A stretch of 13,817 nt of DNA from an uncultured Atopobium sp. (GCA_946647055.1 CAMPCT010000035.1:1-13817); one strand, 5' to 3'; shown: positions 1-6,293, numbered from the stretch's first letter. Notes: generated from the letters alone by a model not told the origin. Numbers and translations: made by a program.

Positions 1-371
1 ACGCAGGCGTTCGACGAGACGATCGAGGGCACGAGGACGAGCGCCGGACGCTTGGGCTGGAGGGGCTTCATGGCGGCGCGGGACAGGTCGAGGACCTTGC
101 TCGAACCAAGGGCAACGACAACGGTGGCCCCGGACTCCCCAATGGCTTTGGCGAGCTCGCGAGCACGTCCCTTCTCGCACTTTGGGCGCTCGAGGCGCAT
201 GACCTCGACAGACTCCACGTCGCTGCCCGAGCGGATGCCATCCGCCATGCGCCTGAGAAGGTCCTCGGAGGGATGTCGGTCGCACAACAGAAGGCAGCTG
301 CCCCCCATGCCGCGCAGGTGCTCGCCAAGCGTGCAGGCAGCACCCGACGAGAGCGCGTATCGTCCTGCCAT
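1..371 (-). CDS. Glycerol dehydrogenase / iron-containing alcohol dehydrogenase-like protein, N-terminal part (cut by window edge)
   Basis: Reading leftward from an ATG at 371 gives 123 codons with no stop before the window edge, so only the N-terminal third is visible. The protein opens with a strand and helix like GldA (GRYALSSGAACTLGEHL, then a Rossmann-like LLLCD). Near residues 90-120 it has VVVALGSSKVLDLSRAAM and then LVLVPSIVSSNAC. These match the family's nucleotide-binding GGGKxLDxAKA and PTIASTDAP segments in position and character. The start is supported by a strong GGAGGGAGGG just upstream (about 376-385). Known family members are NAD(P)-linked, metal-dependent polyol or alcohol dehydrogenases. 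Here GGGK reads GSSK and the substrate-side Asp of STDA reads Asn, so cofactor use and activity are uncertain. The metal ligands would lie beyond the edge. It is divergent from the phosphopantetheinyl transferase gene. A distant dehydroquinate synthase relative is the alternative, because both belong to one fold superfamily. Confidence 0.72.
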   Translation of the reverse strand, partial: MAGRYALSSGAACTLGEHLRGMGGSCLLLCDRHPSEDLLRRMADGIRSGSDVESVEVMRLERPKCEKGRARELAKAIGESGATVVVALGSSKVLDLSRAAMKPLQPKRPALVLVPSIVSSNAC

Positions 372-515
372 CGTCCCTCCCTCCGTAGGAATCTCATGGC
401 AAGCATAGCGCACCGACCTCCCAGGGCATCGGCTTGCAGGGGCCCAAATCGGCTCCCCGTTCTTGTCCGTCAGCAGCGAAGCGCGGACGGGCGTGGCCAC
501 TTCCTTGCCCATCCG

Positions 516-524
516 TGCTATTGT
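516..524 (+). promoter_or_regulatory. Candidate extended -10 promoter for the phosphopantetheinyl transferase gene
   Basis: In the 174-base divergent gap (372-545) the sequence TGC TATTGT matches an extended -10 element (TGnTATAAT) at four of six core positions. No convincing -35 lies 16-18 bases upstream. Transcription would start near 531, leaving a very short leader that begins just before the GGGAGG ribosome binding site at 534-539. The core CGTGCTAT is shared with the candidate promoter upstream of shikimate kinase. On the other strand a weak TATGCT (402-407) is the only -10-like site for the leftward gene. The rest of the gap shows nothing recognisable. Confidence 0.35.
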
Positions 525-545
525 TTGGATGACGGGAGGCGAGCC

Positions 546-1217
546 ATGTCCGAGACACCAACCCAGCTGCTTGAGCGCGCGCTTGCGGGGCGTGACGTCA
601 GGTCATGCCGCGTGCTGGTCGCCGACGGCTTCAAGGATGGCGACTCGGTCTCGTGCCTGGCAGGCAATGCCTTCCAGATCGCCCACGACGAGCGCAGCGC
701 ACCCGTGCCCATGGGACTACACGGCGAGCGGTGCGACCTGCTCGTGAGCATCACCGACGAGGGCCCGGTGCGCATGCTCGCGCTGGCACAGGTGGCCCCG
801 GAGTCAGACGTCCTGGGCATTGGCATCGACCTGTGCTCGACCGAGGACTTTGGCGAGGACGAGGCAGGAGAGCGCTTTGCGCGGCTCCTCTTCACCGACG
901 GGGAGAAGGCGTTGTTCGACCAGTTGGAGGGGCCTGTCCCCACCCGCCGCGCCATGGCCTTCTCGGCCAAGGAGGCCTCGTTCAAGGCCACTGCCGCGCC
1001 GCTGCGTCGCTGGTACGAAGGACACGACGAGGAGCTCTTCTTCGAGGCCATGGACTTCGAGCTGTACCCCGGAGGCATCACGCGCGGGACCGCCCGCAAG
1101 CGGCACGAGGACCGCGCGCAGCATGCCTGCGAACGCATGGGCATCGACCGCATCGAGGTGAGCTTCGCGGACTACCAGGGCATGGTCCTCTGCGTGGCCG
1201 TGGCGCTTCGGCATTAG
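546..1217 (+). CDS. 4'-phosphopantetheinyl transferase, Sfp/EntD-like
   Basis: This 223-residue protein probably moves the 4'-phosphopantetheine arm of coenzyme A onto a serine of an acyl, aryl or peptidyl carrier protein in the cytoplasm. The family signature is visible in order: GIGID at residues 91-95, an acidic FTDGEKALF at 116-124, and FSAKEASFKA at 139-148, with K142, E143 and K147 as the hallmark residues. A segment near 66-82 (LLVSITDEGP...ALAQV) corresponds to the Sfp/EntD SxSH region, although the His is Thr here. The length fits the Sfp/EntD type (about 210-230) better than AcpS (about 120). The frame stays open upstream to 273, but the ATG at 546 has GGGAGG six bases before it, and the upstream residues look non-coding. 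The acidic residue usually two after GID is Cys97. No carrier protein or synthase gene is in the window, so its target is unknown. A same-strand kinase gene follows after 42 bases. Confidence 0.82.
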   Translation: MSETPTQLLERALAGRDVRSCRVLVADGFKDGDSVSCLAGNAFQIAHDERSAPVPMGLHGERCDLLVSITDEGPVRMLALAQVAPESDVLGIGIDLCSTEDFGEDEAGERFARLLFTDGEKALFDQLEGPVPTRRAMAFSAKEASFKATAAPLRRWYEGHDEELFFEAMDFELYPGGITRGTARKRHEDRAQHACERMGIDRIEVSFADYQGMVLCVAVALRH

Positions 1218-1259
1218 TGGCACACGTGAACTGAGGCTTCGTCCCAGAGGAGGCAGGCG

Positions 1260-2150
1260 ATGGCGTACCTGGGCATAGATGTGGGCGGCACCAACACCAA
1301 GGTGGCGTTGGTTGACGTGATGGGACAGGTGCTTGCAACCAATGAGGTCCCCACGCGACCGGACGGCTCGCTCGGCCCGGTGATCGTCGCGATCATGGAG
1401 GCAACGCAGGGGCTGCTCAGGGACGCCGATAAGGTGGGGCTTGCCCTCCCGGGAATCGTCGATGACGAGAGTGGGCAGGCCATCTTCGTGCCCAACCTTG
1501 GGTGGTTCGAGCCACTGTCAGTGGCGAATACCGTCGAAATGCTGGTTGGCCATCGGCCAACGCTCGCCAACGACGCCGTCTGCGCCGCCGTGGGCGAGGC
1601 ACACTACGGAGCGGGTCGCGGGCTCTCGAGTTTCCTCATGCTCACCCTCGGCACCGCTGTGGGGGCAGCCATGGTGGTCGATGGACAACCGCTCGACGCC
1701 TATGGGCGCTTTGGCGGCGAGCTGGGACATATACCGCTGGTGCACGGGGGCCTTCCCTGCTCATGTGGCATCAATGGCTGCTTCCAGCAATACGGAAGCG
1801 CCACTGCGCTGCTGCGCATGGCAAAGGAGGTCGGCCTCGAGGTCGAGGTCGCAAGCGAGGTCTTCTCCCTGGCCGAGCAGGGCGACGAGCGAGCGACGGC
1901 CGTCGCTGACGAGTTCTGTGGCTACGTGGCCGAGGGTGCGGCCGGCCTCACCAACATCTTCCGCCCCGAGGCCGTGATACTGGCCGGCGGTGCCGCGCGC
2001 GCCGGAGAGCCGCTTCGTGCGCTGGTCGAGAAGAAGCTGTTCGAGCGCACCTATGCGAGCGCCATCCTTGGGGCGCCACGGGTGCTGCTCGCCGAGGAGC
2101 CTGCTGATGCCGGTGCCCTCGGCGCGGCCATCGTGGGACGAAGGTACTAG
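1260..2150 (+). CDS. ROK-family sugar kinase (glucokinase-like)
   Basis: This is a 296-residue cytoplasmic sugar kinase that probably phosphorylates glucose or a related hexose with ATP. It begins directly with the phosphate-binding motif DVGGTNTK (residues 7-14) and has no N-terminal helix-turn-helix, so it is a kinase rather than a ROK repressor. LANDA (102-106) supplies the catalytic Asp104. GGELGH (152-157) carries the sugar-binding Glu154 and His157, and CSCGINGC (167-174) completes the ROK zinc site. The following residue pair is FQ where many members have LE. AGGAA near 242-246 is the second nucleotide-binding loop. Length is typical of the family. A GAGGAGG ribosome binding site precedes the ATG at 1260. 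It probably shares a transcript with the transferase gene 42 bases upstream, and no obvious promoter lies between them. Its stop is only nine bases from the stop of the convergent pepQ. Sugar specificity cannot be read from sequence alone; N-acetyl sugars are possible. Confidence 0.92.
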   Translation: MAYLGIDVGGTNTKVALVDVMGQVLATNEVPTRPDGSLGPVIVAIMEATQGLLRDADKVGLALPGIVDDESGQAIFVPNLGWFEPLSVANTVEMLVGHRPTLANDAVCAAVGEAHYGAGRGLSSFLMLTLGTAVGAAMVVDGQPLDAYGRFGGELGHIPLVHGGLPCSCGINGCFQQYGSATALLRMAKEVGLEVEVASEVFSLAEQGDERATAVADEFCGYVAEGAAGLTNIFRPEAVILAGGAARAGEPLRALVEKKLFERTYASAILGAPRVLLAEEPADAGALGAAIVGRRY

Positions 2151-2159
2151 CCCCTTGTT

Positions 2160-3275
2160 CTACTCCCCCACCACGCGAAGGTCGTGGCTCGACTGGGTGA
2201 AGGGCTCGTAGCCGTTCTCGGTCACGACGCCACAGTCCTCCAGGCGGATGCCAAACTGTCCCGGCAGGTAGATGCCCGGCTCGACGGTAACCACGGAACC
2301 TGCCGGCACGGACTTGTCGTAGTATCGGCTGAACCTGGGACGCTCGTGAATCTCGATGCCAACACCATGCCCCAATCCATGTCCGTAGCACTCGCCATAG
2401 CCAGCCTCGGAGATGAGCCGGACGGACAGGTTGTGGATGTCCCTGCCCATAACGCCGGGATGGATGGCGGCGGCACACGCCTCGTGCGTGCGGCGGACGA
2501 TGTCGTAGATCTCTCGCTGGAAGTCGCTCGGTTCGCCCACGCACACGGTGCGGGTCATGTCCGCATGGTAGTCGTGGTACAAGGCGCCATAGTCCATGAC
2601 GATCATGTCGCCGCGGGCGATGACGCGACCACCGGGCTGGGCGTGGGGACTGGCCCCATTGAGCCCCGCCGCGATGATGGTGCTAAATGAGAGATCGTCC
2701 GCACCGTGCGTGAGCATGTAGTTCTCCAGCTCGACGCGCACCTGCTGCTCGGTGAGACCGGGACGGATGTAGCCGCAGATGTGCTCGAAGGCCGCGTCCG
2801 TGATGCGCTGCGCCTCGCGGAGCAGGGCAAGCTCCTCCTCGTCCTTCACCATGCGGAGGTCGCAGATGTCCCCGTGAAGGCGCGGCAGCTCGACCGCACC
2901 GCCCGTACGCTCGACCAGCTCGTCGAGGAAGGCGATGGTGGCCGTGTCCTCGATGGCGACGATCCTCGGGCCAACGTCTGCGATACGGTCCGCAGCCCAC
3001 TCGGCGTGGTCGCACATGTCCTGGTCGACGTTCCAGATGGAGTCCTCCCCCAGACGCTGGCGGAAGGTGTTGTAGTAACGAGAGTCGGTATGGAGCCACT
3101 GGCCGTCCGCCGTGATGAGCGCGGTGTGAGCCGACTCGCTGTCAAAGGTCCGCTCGGCACCGGTGAGCCAGCGCAGGTCGGGGTTGTTGCGCAGCAGGAC
3201 GGCATCATAGCCTCGCTCGGCCATGAGCTGGCGTAGGCGGGCAAGCCGCCCCTCGAGGATGGTTGTGGAGGGCAT
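2160..3275 (-). CDS. pepQ: Xaa-Pro peptidase, M24 family (PepQ/PepP-like)
   Basis: This 371-residue cytoplasmic metallopeptidase is expected to remove N-terminal residues preceding proline, or to split Xaa-Pro dipeptides. An N-terminal creatinase-type domain (about 1-135) is followed by the pita-bread catalytic domain. All five dinuclear metal ligands are visible: Asp228 and Asp239 (MDYGALYHDYHAD), His303 (GHGLGHGVG), Glu332 (VEPGIYLPG) and Glu346 (RLEDCG). His211 in SPHAQPG is the usual substrate-side His. The ATG at 3275 has AAGGGAG about seven bases upstream. It is the last gene of the leftward block, 53 bases after the AroB-like gene, which matches the actinobacterial position of pepQ downstream of the aro genes. 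The gap holds a large hairpin. The genes efp and nusB, which often follow pepQ in actinobacteria, are replaced here by the convergent ROK kinase. Dipeptidase and aminopeptidase activity cannot be separated by sequence. Confidence 0.94.
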   Translation of the reverse strand: MPSTTILEGRLARLRQLMAERGYDAVLLRNNPDLRWLTGAERTFDSESAHTALITADGQWLHTDSRYYNTFRQRLGEDSIWNVDQDMCDHAEWAADRIADVGPRIVAIEDTATIAFLDELVERTGGAVELPRLHGDICDLRMVKDEEELALLREAQRITDAAFEHICGYIRPGLTEQQVRVELENYMLTHGADDLSFSTIIAAGLNGASPHAQPGGRVIARGDMIVMDYGALYHDYHADMTRTVCVGEPSDFQREIYDIVRRTHEACAAAIHPGVMGRDIHNLSVRLISEAGYGECYGHGLGHGVGIEIHERPRFSRYYDKSVPAGSVVTVEPGIYLPGQFGIRLEDCGVVTENGYEPFTQSSHDLRVVGE

Positions 3276-3297
3276 GTATATCTCCCTTCAGGGGTGA

Positions 3298-3328
3298 CTG
3301 GACAGGGGTACCTGTTACCTTTGTCCAG
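3298..3328. repeat. Imperfect hairpin between the AroB-like gene and pepQ
   Basis: CTGGACA (3298-3304) pairs with TGTCCAG (3322-3328), and inside it GGTA (3307-3310) pairs with TACC (3316-3319) around a five-base loop. As plus-strand RNA the intervening GG/UU can form wobble pairs, giving a near-continuous 13-pair stem. In the leftward transcript the same position is an AA/CC internal loop. The structure begins at the base next to the AroB-like stop codon (3329-3331) and lacks a T-tract on the leftward side. It could be a weak or Rho-assisted terminator, a transcript-stabilising 3' hairpin, or an operator for pepQ. Confidence 0.5.
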
Positions 3329-4630
3329 CTACAGCAACGCGCGACGGGCGGCGCAGAAGGCGGTGAGATGGTCGGCGAGGACGTCTTCGGGGACGGAGGT
3401 CATGCGCACCTTGCCAAAGCCCAGGGGAATCGTGAGCAGGAAGCGGTTGCTCCTCCTGAAGCACTCCTCGCGCAGCTCGACCGCGATCTGCTCGGGGTCA
3501 AGGTCACAGGGAACCTCGTTGAGGCCAAGGCGGGCAAGCAGGGCGTCCTGGGCAAACACCATGTCGACGTCCACGCTCTCCTCGATGCTGATGGCAAGCC
3601 TGCACCCAAAGCGCATGCCCTCTGCCAGCAACTCGGCAGGACTTGCGTCGGGCAAGTGACGTGCCAGCACACCTGCGAGCTCCTTGCCGTAACCGAGACC
3701 CTGCCGAACGGCTGCGGCCGCGGAGGACGCCATGCGCGCCCTGCTCCTGATGCAGTCGAGCATCTGGATCCGCGTCTCGGTAACGTCGCCGTCCGCGATG
3801 GCCTCGGCGCGGCCGGCAAGGCGGTTGAAGGAGTTCTGGTTGTCGGCCATGGCGGTGCCAACGGACATGGCACGCACCATCATGGCAGCCTCGCCCGACG
3901 TGGGGTCGAACTCGTCGAAGTCGCAGAAGAGCATCTTGGGATGGCCCTTGACGCGGACGGCCCCCTCGAGCCCCTTGACGTCAAGCGATCGCGGGGTGAC
4001 CGCAGGCTCGAGGCAGGCAAGGACGTCTGTCGCGACCATGACGAGCGCCGTACCGCCACACCACGTAGTGGCGACAAACGAGGCGAGCGAGAGGACATCG
4101 GGGTCTCCCACCGCGACGATGACATCGTCGGCGGTGATGCCCTTCTTGGCCAGGCGCTTGTAGAGCTTGCCGACCTGGGAAAAGTCGCGGGCTGCGGGAC
4201 CGGCCTCGACCTCGGACTCGACGACGGCAAACTCCCCGTCGGCGAGCTGCATGCGAAGTCGTTTGGCAAGCTTGGGACGGACGGCGTCCGACAGGATCAG
4301 GAAGGCAAGCCGCGGCTTTCCCGCCATGGCCTTGACCTCGCGACCCAAGCTCTCGAGGGCACCAGGGCCAATGCGGAGGTTGCACTGGCCGCCCTGGCAG
4401 GAAAGCGACTGGCGCACGACCGGGTCGGGTGCGGGCCTTGGCGGAAGTTCCCTCTTGGCAGGCGTGGGTTTCTTCTCTGTGGGCTCCGGCATCGCCTCGG
4501 GTTGCACTTCGGGTTCCGCGGGGACGGCCGCGGGGACGACCTCGGGCTCTGTGGTGGCCTCCTCCACGGGGTTCTCCTCAGACGCGACCTCCGCCGTGAC
4601 CTCTTCCAGGACTTCTTCGTTCTCGCTCAT
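3329..4630 (-). CDS. 3-dehydroquinate synthase-like protein with lost catalytic residues (probable pseudoenzyme)
   Basis: The 433-residue product has two parts. Residues 1-70 form an acidic, proline-rich, probably disordered tail, and residues 75-433 follow the layout of AroB. That family converts DAHP to 3-dehydroquinate using NAD and zinc. Recognisable AroB landmarks are an IGPGALESLG start, VIVAVG...LASFVATTW (171-190), a C-terminal helical domain with AEGMRFG (336-342), and the late LLARLGLNEVPCDLDPE (364-380). The key residues are gone. GGG of the NAD loop reads GDP (175-177). The SGMAEVIK segment reads SGEAAMMV, with Ala249 and Val252 at the Glu and Lys positions. The LNxGHTxGH segment reads LGYGKELAG, with Lys316 for the first His, and the HGEA His falls at Ser330/Pro331. 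The ATG at 4630 overlaps the shikimate kinase stop as ATGA and has AGAAGGGG upstream; a GTG at 4648 is less likely. The frame is intact, so it is retained rather than decaying. Activity as AroB is unlikely, and its true role is unknown. Confidence 0.8.
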   Translation of the reverse strand: MSENEEVLEEVTAEVASEENPVEEATTEPEVVPAAVPAEPEVQPEAMPEPTEKKPTPAKRELPPRPAPDPVVRQSLSCQGGQCNLRIGPGALESLGREVKAMAGKPRLAFLILSDAVRPKLAKRLRMQLADGEFAVVESEVEAGPAARDFSQVGKLYKRLAKKGITADDVIVAVGDPDVLSLASFVATTWCGGTALVMVATDVLACLEPAVTPRSLDVKGLEGAVRVKGHPKMLFCDFDEFDPTSGEAAMMVRAMSVGTAMADNQNSFNRLAGRAEAIADGDVTETRIQMLDCIRSRARMASSAAAAVRQGLGYGKELAGVLARHLPDASPAELLAEGMRFGCRLAISIEESVDVDMVFAQDALLARLGLNEVPCDLDPEQIAVELREECFRRSNRFLLTIPLGFGKVRMTSVPEDVLADHLTAFCAARRALL

Positions 4631-5214
4631 AGCAGCCCCTTCTCCCACAGGAGCTCGCCCGCTGCCTGGGCGACCTCCTCGAACGTTCGGTTGGTGATGG
4701 AGACCGAGTAGTCCGACGCGGCCTCGTAGAGTGGCCGGCGACGGGCGTAGAGGCGCTCGGCCTCGAGGCGCGTGCCCAAGTCGGGCCGACGATCGGTGCG
4801 CTGGATCTGCCGGAGCGAGTCGTCGAGGTCGCCGTCTAGGAAGAGCACCACGCCCATCTGGTGCATGAGCTCGACGTTCTCGGGACGCTCGACGATGCCG
4901 CCACCACAGCTCACGAGCAGGCTCTTGCGTGCGATGAGCGAGTGGAGCGCCTGGGTCTCGGCATCACGGAAGGCCTCCTCGCCCTGGGTCGCATAGACGT
5001 CGGCAAGGTCGCAATGGCAGATGCGCTCGGCAAGGCGGTCGGTGTCCACGTAGGGACGGTGGAACATGCGCCCCAGGTTGCGCGCGATGGTCGACTTGCC
5101 GGCACCAAGGAACCCCACGAAGAAGATGTGGTCACACCCTTCGTGGATGACATATCCCTGCGCGTTGGCGGCGGCGCCCAGAGGCGCCGCGTCCCGGCGA
5201 TCGTTGTCCCGCAC
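4627..5214 (-). CDS. aroK: Shikimate kinase
   Basis: This 195-residue cytoplasmic P-loop kinase is expected to phosphorylate shikimate at the 3-hydroxyl, the fifth step of the chorismate pathway. Visible motifs are Walker A GFLGAGKST (34-42), the DTD pair (57-59), Arg83 and Glu86 in the FRDAE helix, CGGGIV (103-108), the lid RRPDL (142-146) and RRRPLY (158-163). All positions that contact shikimate or ATP in characterised enzymes appear kept. About 28 residues precede the first strand, slightly longer than usual. The start is a GTG at 5214, supported by AGGAG seven bases before it. The stop overlaps the next start as ATGA, so it is translationally coupled to the AroB-like gene. A candidate promoter and a dyad lie just upstream. 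Given the degenerate neighbour and the missing aroE, aroC and aroQ, it may use imported or salvaged shikimate, complete a pathway encoded elsewhere, or act on something else. Confidence 0.9.
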   Translation of the reverse strand: MRDNDRRDAAPLGAAANAQGYVIHEGCDHIFFVGFLGAGKSTIARNLGRMFHRPYVDTDRLAERICHCDLADVYATQGEEAFRDAETQALHSLIARKSLLVSCGGGIVERPENVELMHQMGVVLFLDGDLDDSLRQIQRTDRRPDLGTRLEAERLYARRRPLYEAASDYSVSITNRTFEEVAQAAGELLWEKGLL

Positions 5215-5245
5215 CTTGAAGCTCCTGAATCAAACGTAGTCGTAA

Positions 5246-5274
5246 CCAGACAATGATAGCACGCTACTGTCTGG
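5246..5274. repeat. Dyad overlapping the shikimate kinase promoter
   Basis: CCAGACA (5246-5252) is the inverted complement of TGTCTGG (5268-5274), with a 15-base spacer that itself contains TAGC-AC-GCTA (5257-5266). The dyad covers the candidate -10 element and the predicted transcription start, a normal place for a repressor operator. It also lies 27 bases past the stop of the upstream prepilin peptidase gene and could fold in that transcript, but no T-tract follows it. The outer arms resemble those of the hairpin at 3298-3328 (both have GACA...TGTC cores), which may be chance. Confidence 0.45.
5253..5261 (-). promoter_or_regulatory. Candidate extended -10 promoter for shikimate kinase / AroB-like / pepQ
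   Basis: On the minus strand TGC TATCAT matches an extended -10 element (TGnTATAAT) with five of six core bases. No good -35 is seen 16-18 bases upstream, which extended -10 promoters can tolerate. Transcription would start near 5246, giving a leader of about 31 bases that contains the AGGAG site before the GTG at 5214. The 87-base gap is much wider than those inside the preceding operon, which supports a new transcription start here. Confidence 0.5.
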
Positions 5275-5301
5275 GACGGTTAGGAACGGTCTCCAACTGC
5301 C

Positions 5302-5763
5302 TCACAGCCACAGGCACGCGACCAGCCACGTCACGCAGCAGGCCGAGATCCATGGTCCCAAGGCGAAGTCGCGCTCGTGTCGGGCAAGCGCCGCAAGCGC
5401 CCCGAGCAAGCAGGCGACGGCAAAGCAGGCGATGGCGACCGGCCCCAGCACGAGCGTCCAGGCCGCCAGGTACTTGACGTCGCCCAAGCCCATGCCAGCC
5501 TTGCCCGTATGCTGGCGATAGGCCAGCTCGACTGCAACGCCACAGACGATCACGGCGACCGCGTAGGCAAGACAGGCGGCGGGCGAGGGCTCGTGCGCTG
5601 CAATGGCGTGCTCCCATGGCAACCCCCATCGAGCCCCCAGTGCACGCAGCAGCTGAAAACCAACCCCAAGAACGGCTAGCAAACCTGACCACTTGTTTGG
5701 AATTTTGCGGTCCCGTGCGTCGCGAAGCCCAACGGCGATGGCTATCGCGACAGCAAGGATCAT
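5302..5763 (-). CDS. Prepilin peptidase, A24 family, peptidase domain only
   Basis: This 153-residue integral membrane aspartic protease is of the kind that cleaves the short leader of type IV pilin or Flp/Tad-type prepilins. Both catalytic Asp motifs are present: Asp15 in DARDRKIPN (15-23) and Asp95 in GMGLGDVK (90-97). FALGPW (133-138) is the usual conserved turn before the last helix. Hydrophobic segments lie at about 1-12, 26-42, 62-80, 99-125 and 136-152. The N-terminal methyltransferase domain of full PilD proteins is absent, as in CpaA/TadV-type enzymes. The ATG at 5763 overlaps the yqeG stop as ATGA, so it is coupled to yqeG. A similar small peptidase sits between the mltG and aro genes in mycobacteria, as I recall, so the position looks ancestral. 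No pilin or assembly gene is in the window, so its substrate is unknown. Confidence 0.88.
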   Translation of the reverse strand: MILAVAIAIAVGLRDARDRKIPNKWSGLLAVLGVGFQLLRALGARWGLPWEHAIAAHEPSPAACLAYAVAVIVCGVAVELAYRQHTGKAGMGLGDVKYLAAWTLVLGPVAIACFAVACLLGALAALARHERDFALGPWISACCVTWLVACLWL

Positions 5764-6284
5764 GGGCGAGCGTCTCCCCCGTCCGGCGCGCTCTTGAACT
5801 GGGCGTCCTTGAGCATGCGACGCTCGACCACGCGGAAGAGCTGGGTGTACCAGAGGTCCTTGGTCGACTGCGGCCTCACCAGGATGGTGCGCACGCCCGA
5901 GAACGTGCCGCCCGCGATGTCGGTGAAGAGCTGGTCACCCACCAGAACCGCCTCGTCGCGGGAGACCCCCATCTTGCGCAGTGCCGCCCACACGGCGAAG
6001 GGTGCGGGCTTCATGGCGTGATGCACGACCTCGCAGCCCAGCTCGCGCGCCGAGCGCTCGACGTCCTTGGAGTGGAAGTTGTTCGACACGATGCACAGCC
6101 CCAGACCCAGTTCGCGGGCATGGTCGAGCCATGCCGCGACCGAGGGAGGGGCGACCGTCGCATCACGCGGGACGAGGGTGTTGTCGCGATCGAGCAAGAG
6201 GCACCGCACGCCAAGGGAGGCGAGCTCGTCCAAGTCTATGAGGTCGACGCTATCGACGTAGCGCCATGCCGTGCACACGCCCAT
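5760..6284 (-). CDS. yqeG: YqeG family HAD-type phosphatase
   Basis: This 174-residue cytoplasmic HAD-superfamily (subclass IIIA) phosphatase has an unproven physiological substrate. All four HAD motifs are visible: the nucleophile motif LLLDRDNTLV with Asp32 and Asp34, motif II IVSNN with Ser67, the Lys92 of MKPAPF, and the acidic motif VGDQLFTD (115-122). Length and the DxDNTL form fit YqeG rather than the larger sugar-phosphatase HADs. The ATG at 6284 has GGGGAG five bases upstream. It follows mltG by nine bases and overlaps the prepilin peptidase by four, so it is mid-operon. In Bacillus subtilis yqeG lies just upstream of the shikimate dehydrogenase gene. That gene is also expected in this place in actinobacteria but is missing here. 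The C-terminal 15 residues are polar and variable. Confidence 0.92.
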   Translation of the reverse strand: MGVCTAWRYVDSVDLIDLDELASLGVRCLLLDRDNTLVPRDATVAPPSVAAWLDHARELGLGLCIVSNNFHSKDVERSARELGCEVVHHAMKPAPFAVWAALRKMGVSRDEAVLVGDQLFTDIAGGTFSGVRTILVRPQSTKDLWYTQLFRVVERRMLKDAQFKSAPDGGDARP

Positions 6285-6293
6285 GCCACTCCC

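Noticed and set aside
68..406. 112-codon minus-strand frame at the left edge
   Set aside because: The neighbouring minus-strand frame starting at 371 has dehydrogenase-family motifs and a strong ribosome binding site; this one is a shifted shadow.
273..545. Upstream extension of the phosphopantetheinyl transferase frame
   Set aside because: It is in frame but overlaps the divergent dehydrogenase-like gene, has an Arg/Pro-rich non-protein-like composition, and a good start with ribosome binding site exists at 546.
3263..4711. 482-codon open frame on the plus strand across the AroB-like gene
   Set aside because: It is antisense to the AroB-like gene. The minus-strand frame shows family landmarks, an ATGA overlap and a ribosome binding site, while this frame shows none.
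5215..5301. Intrinsic terminator after the prepilin peptidase
   Set aside because: A dyad is present, but no T-rich run follows it on the leftward strand, so it is reported as a dyad rather than a terminator.
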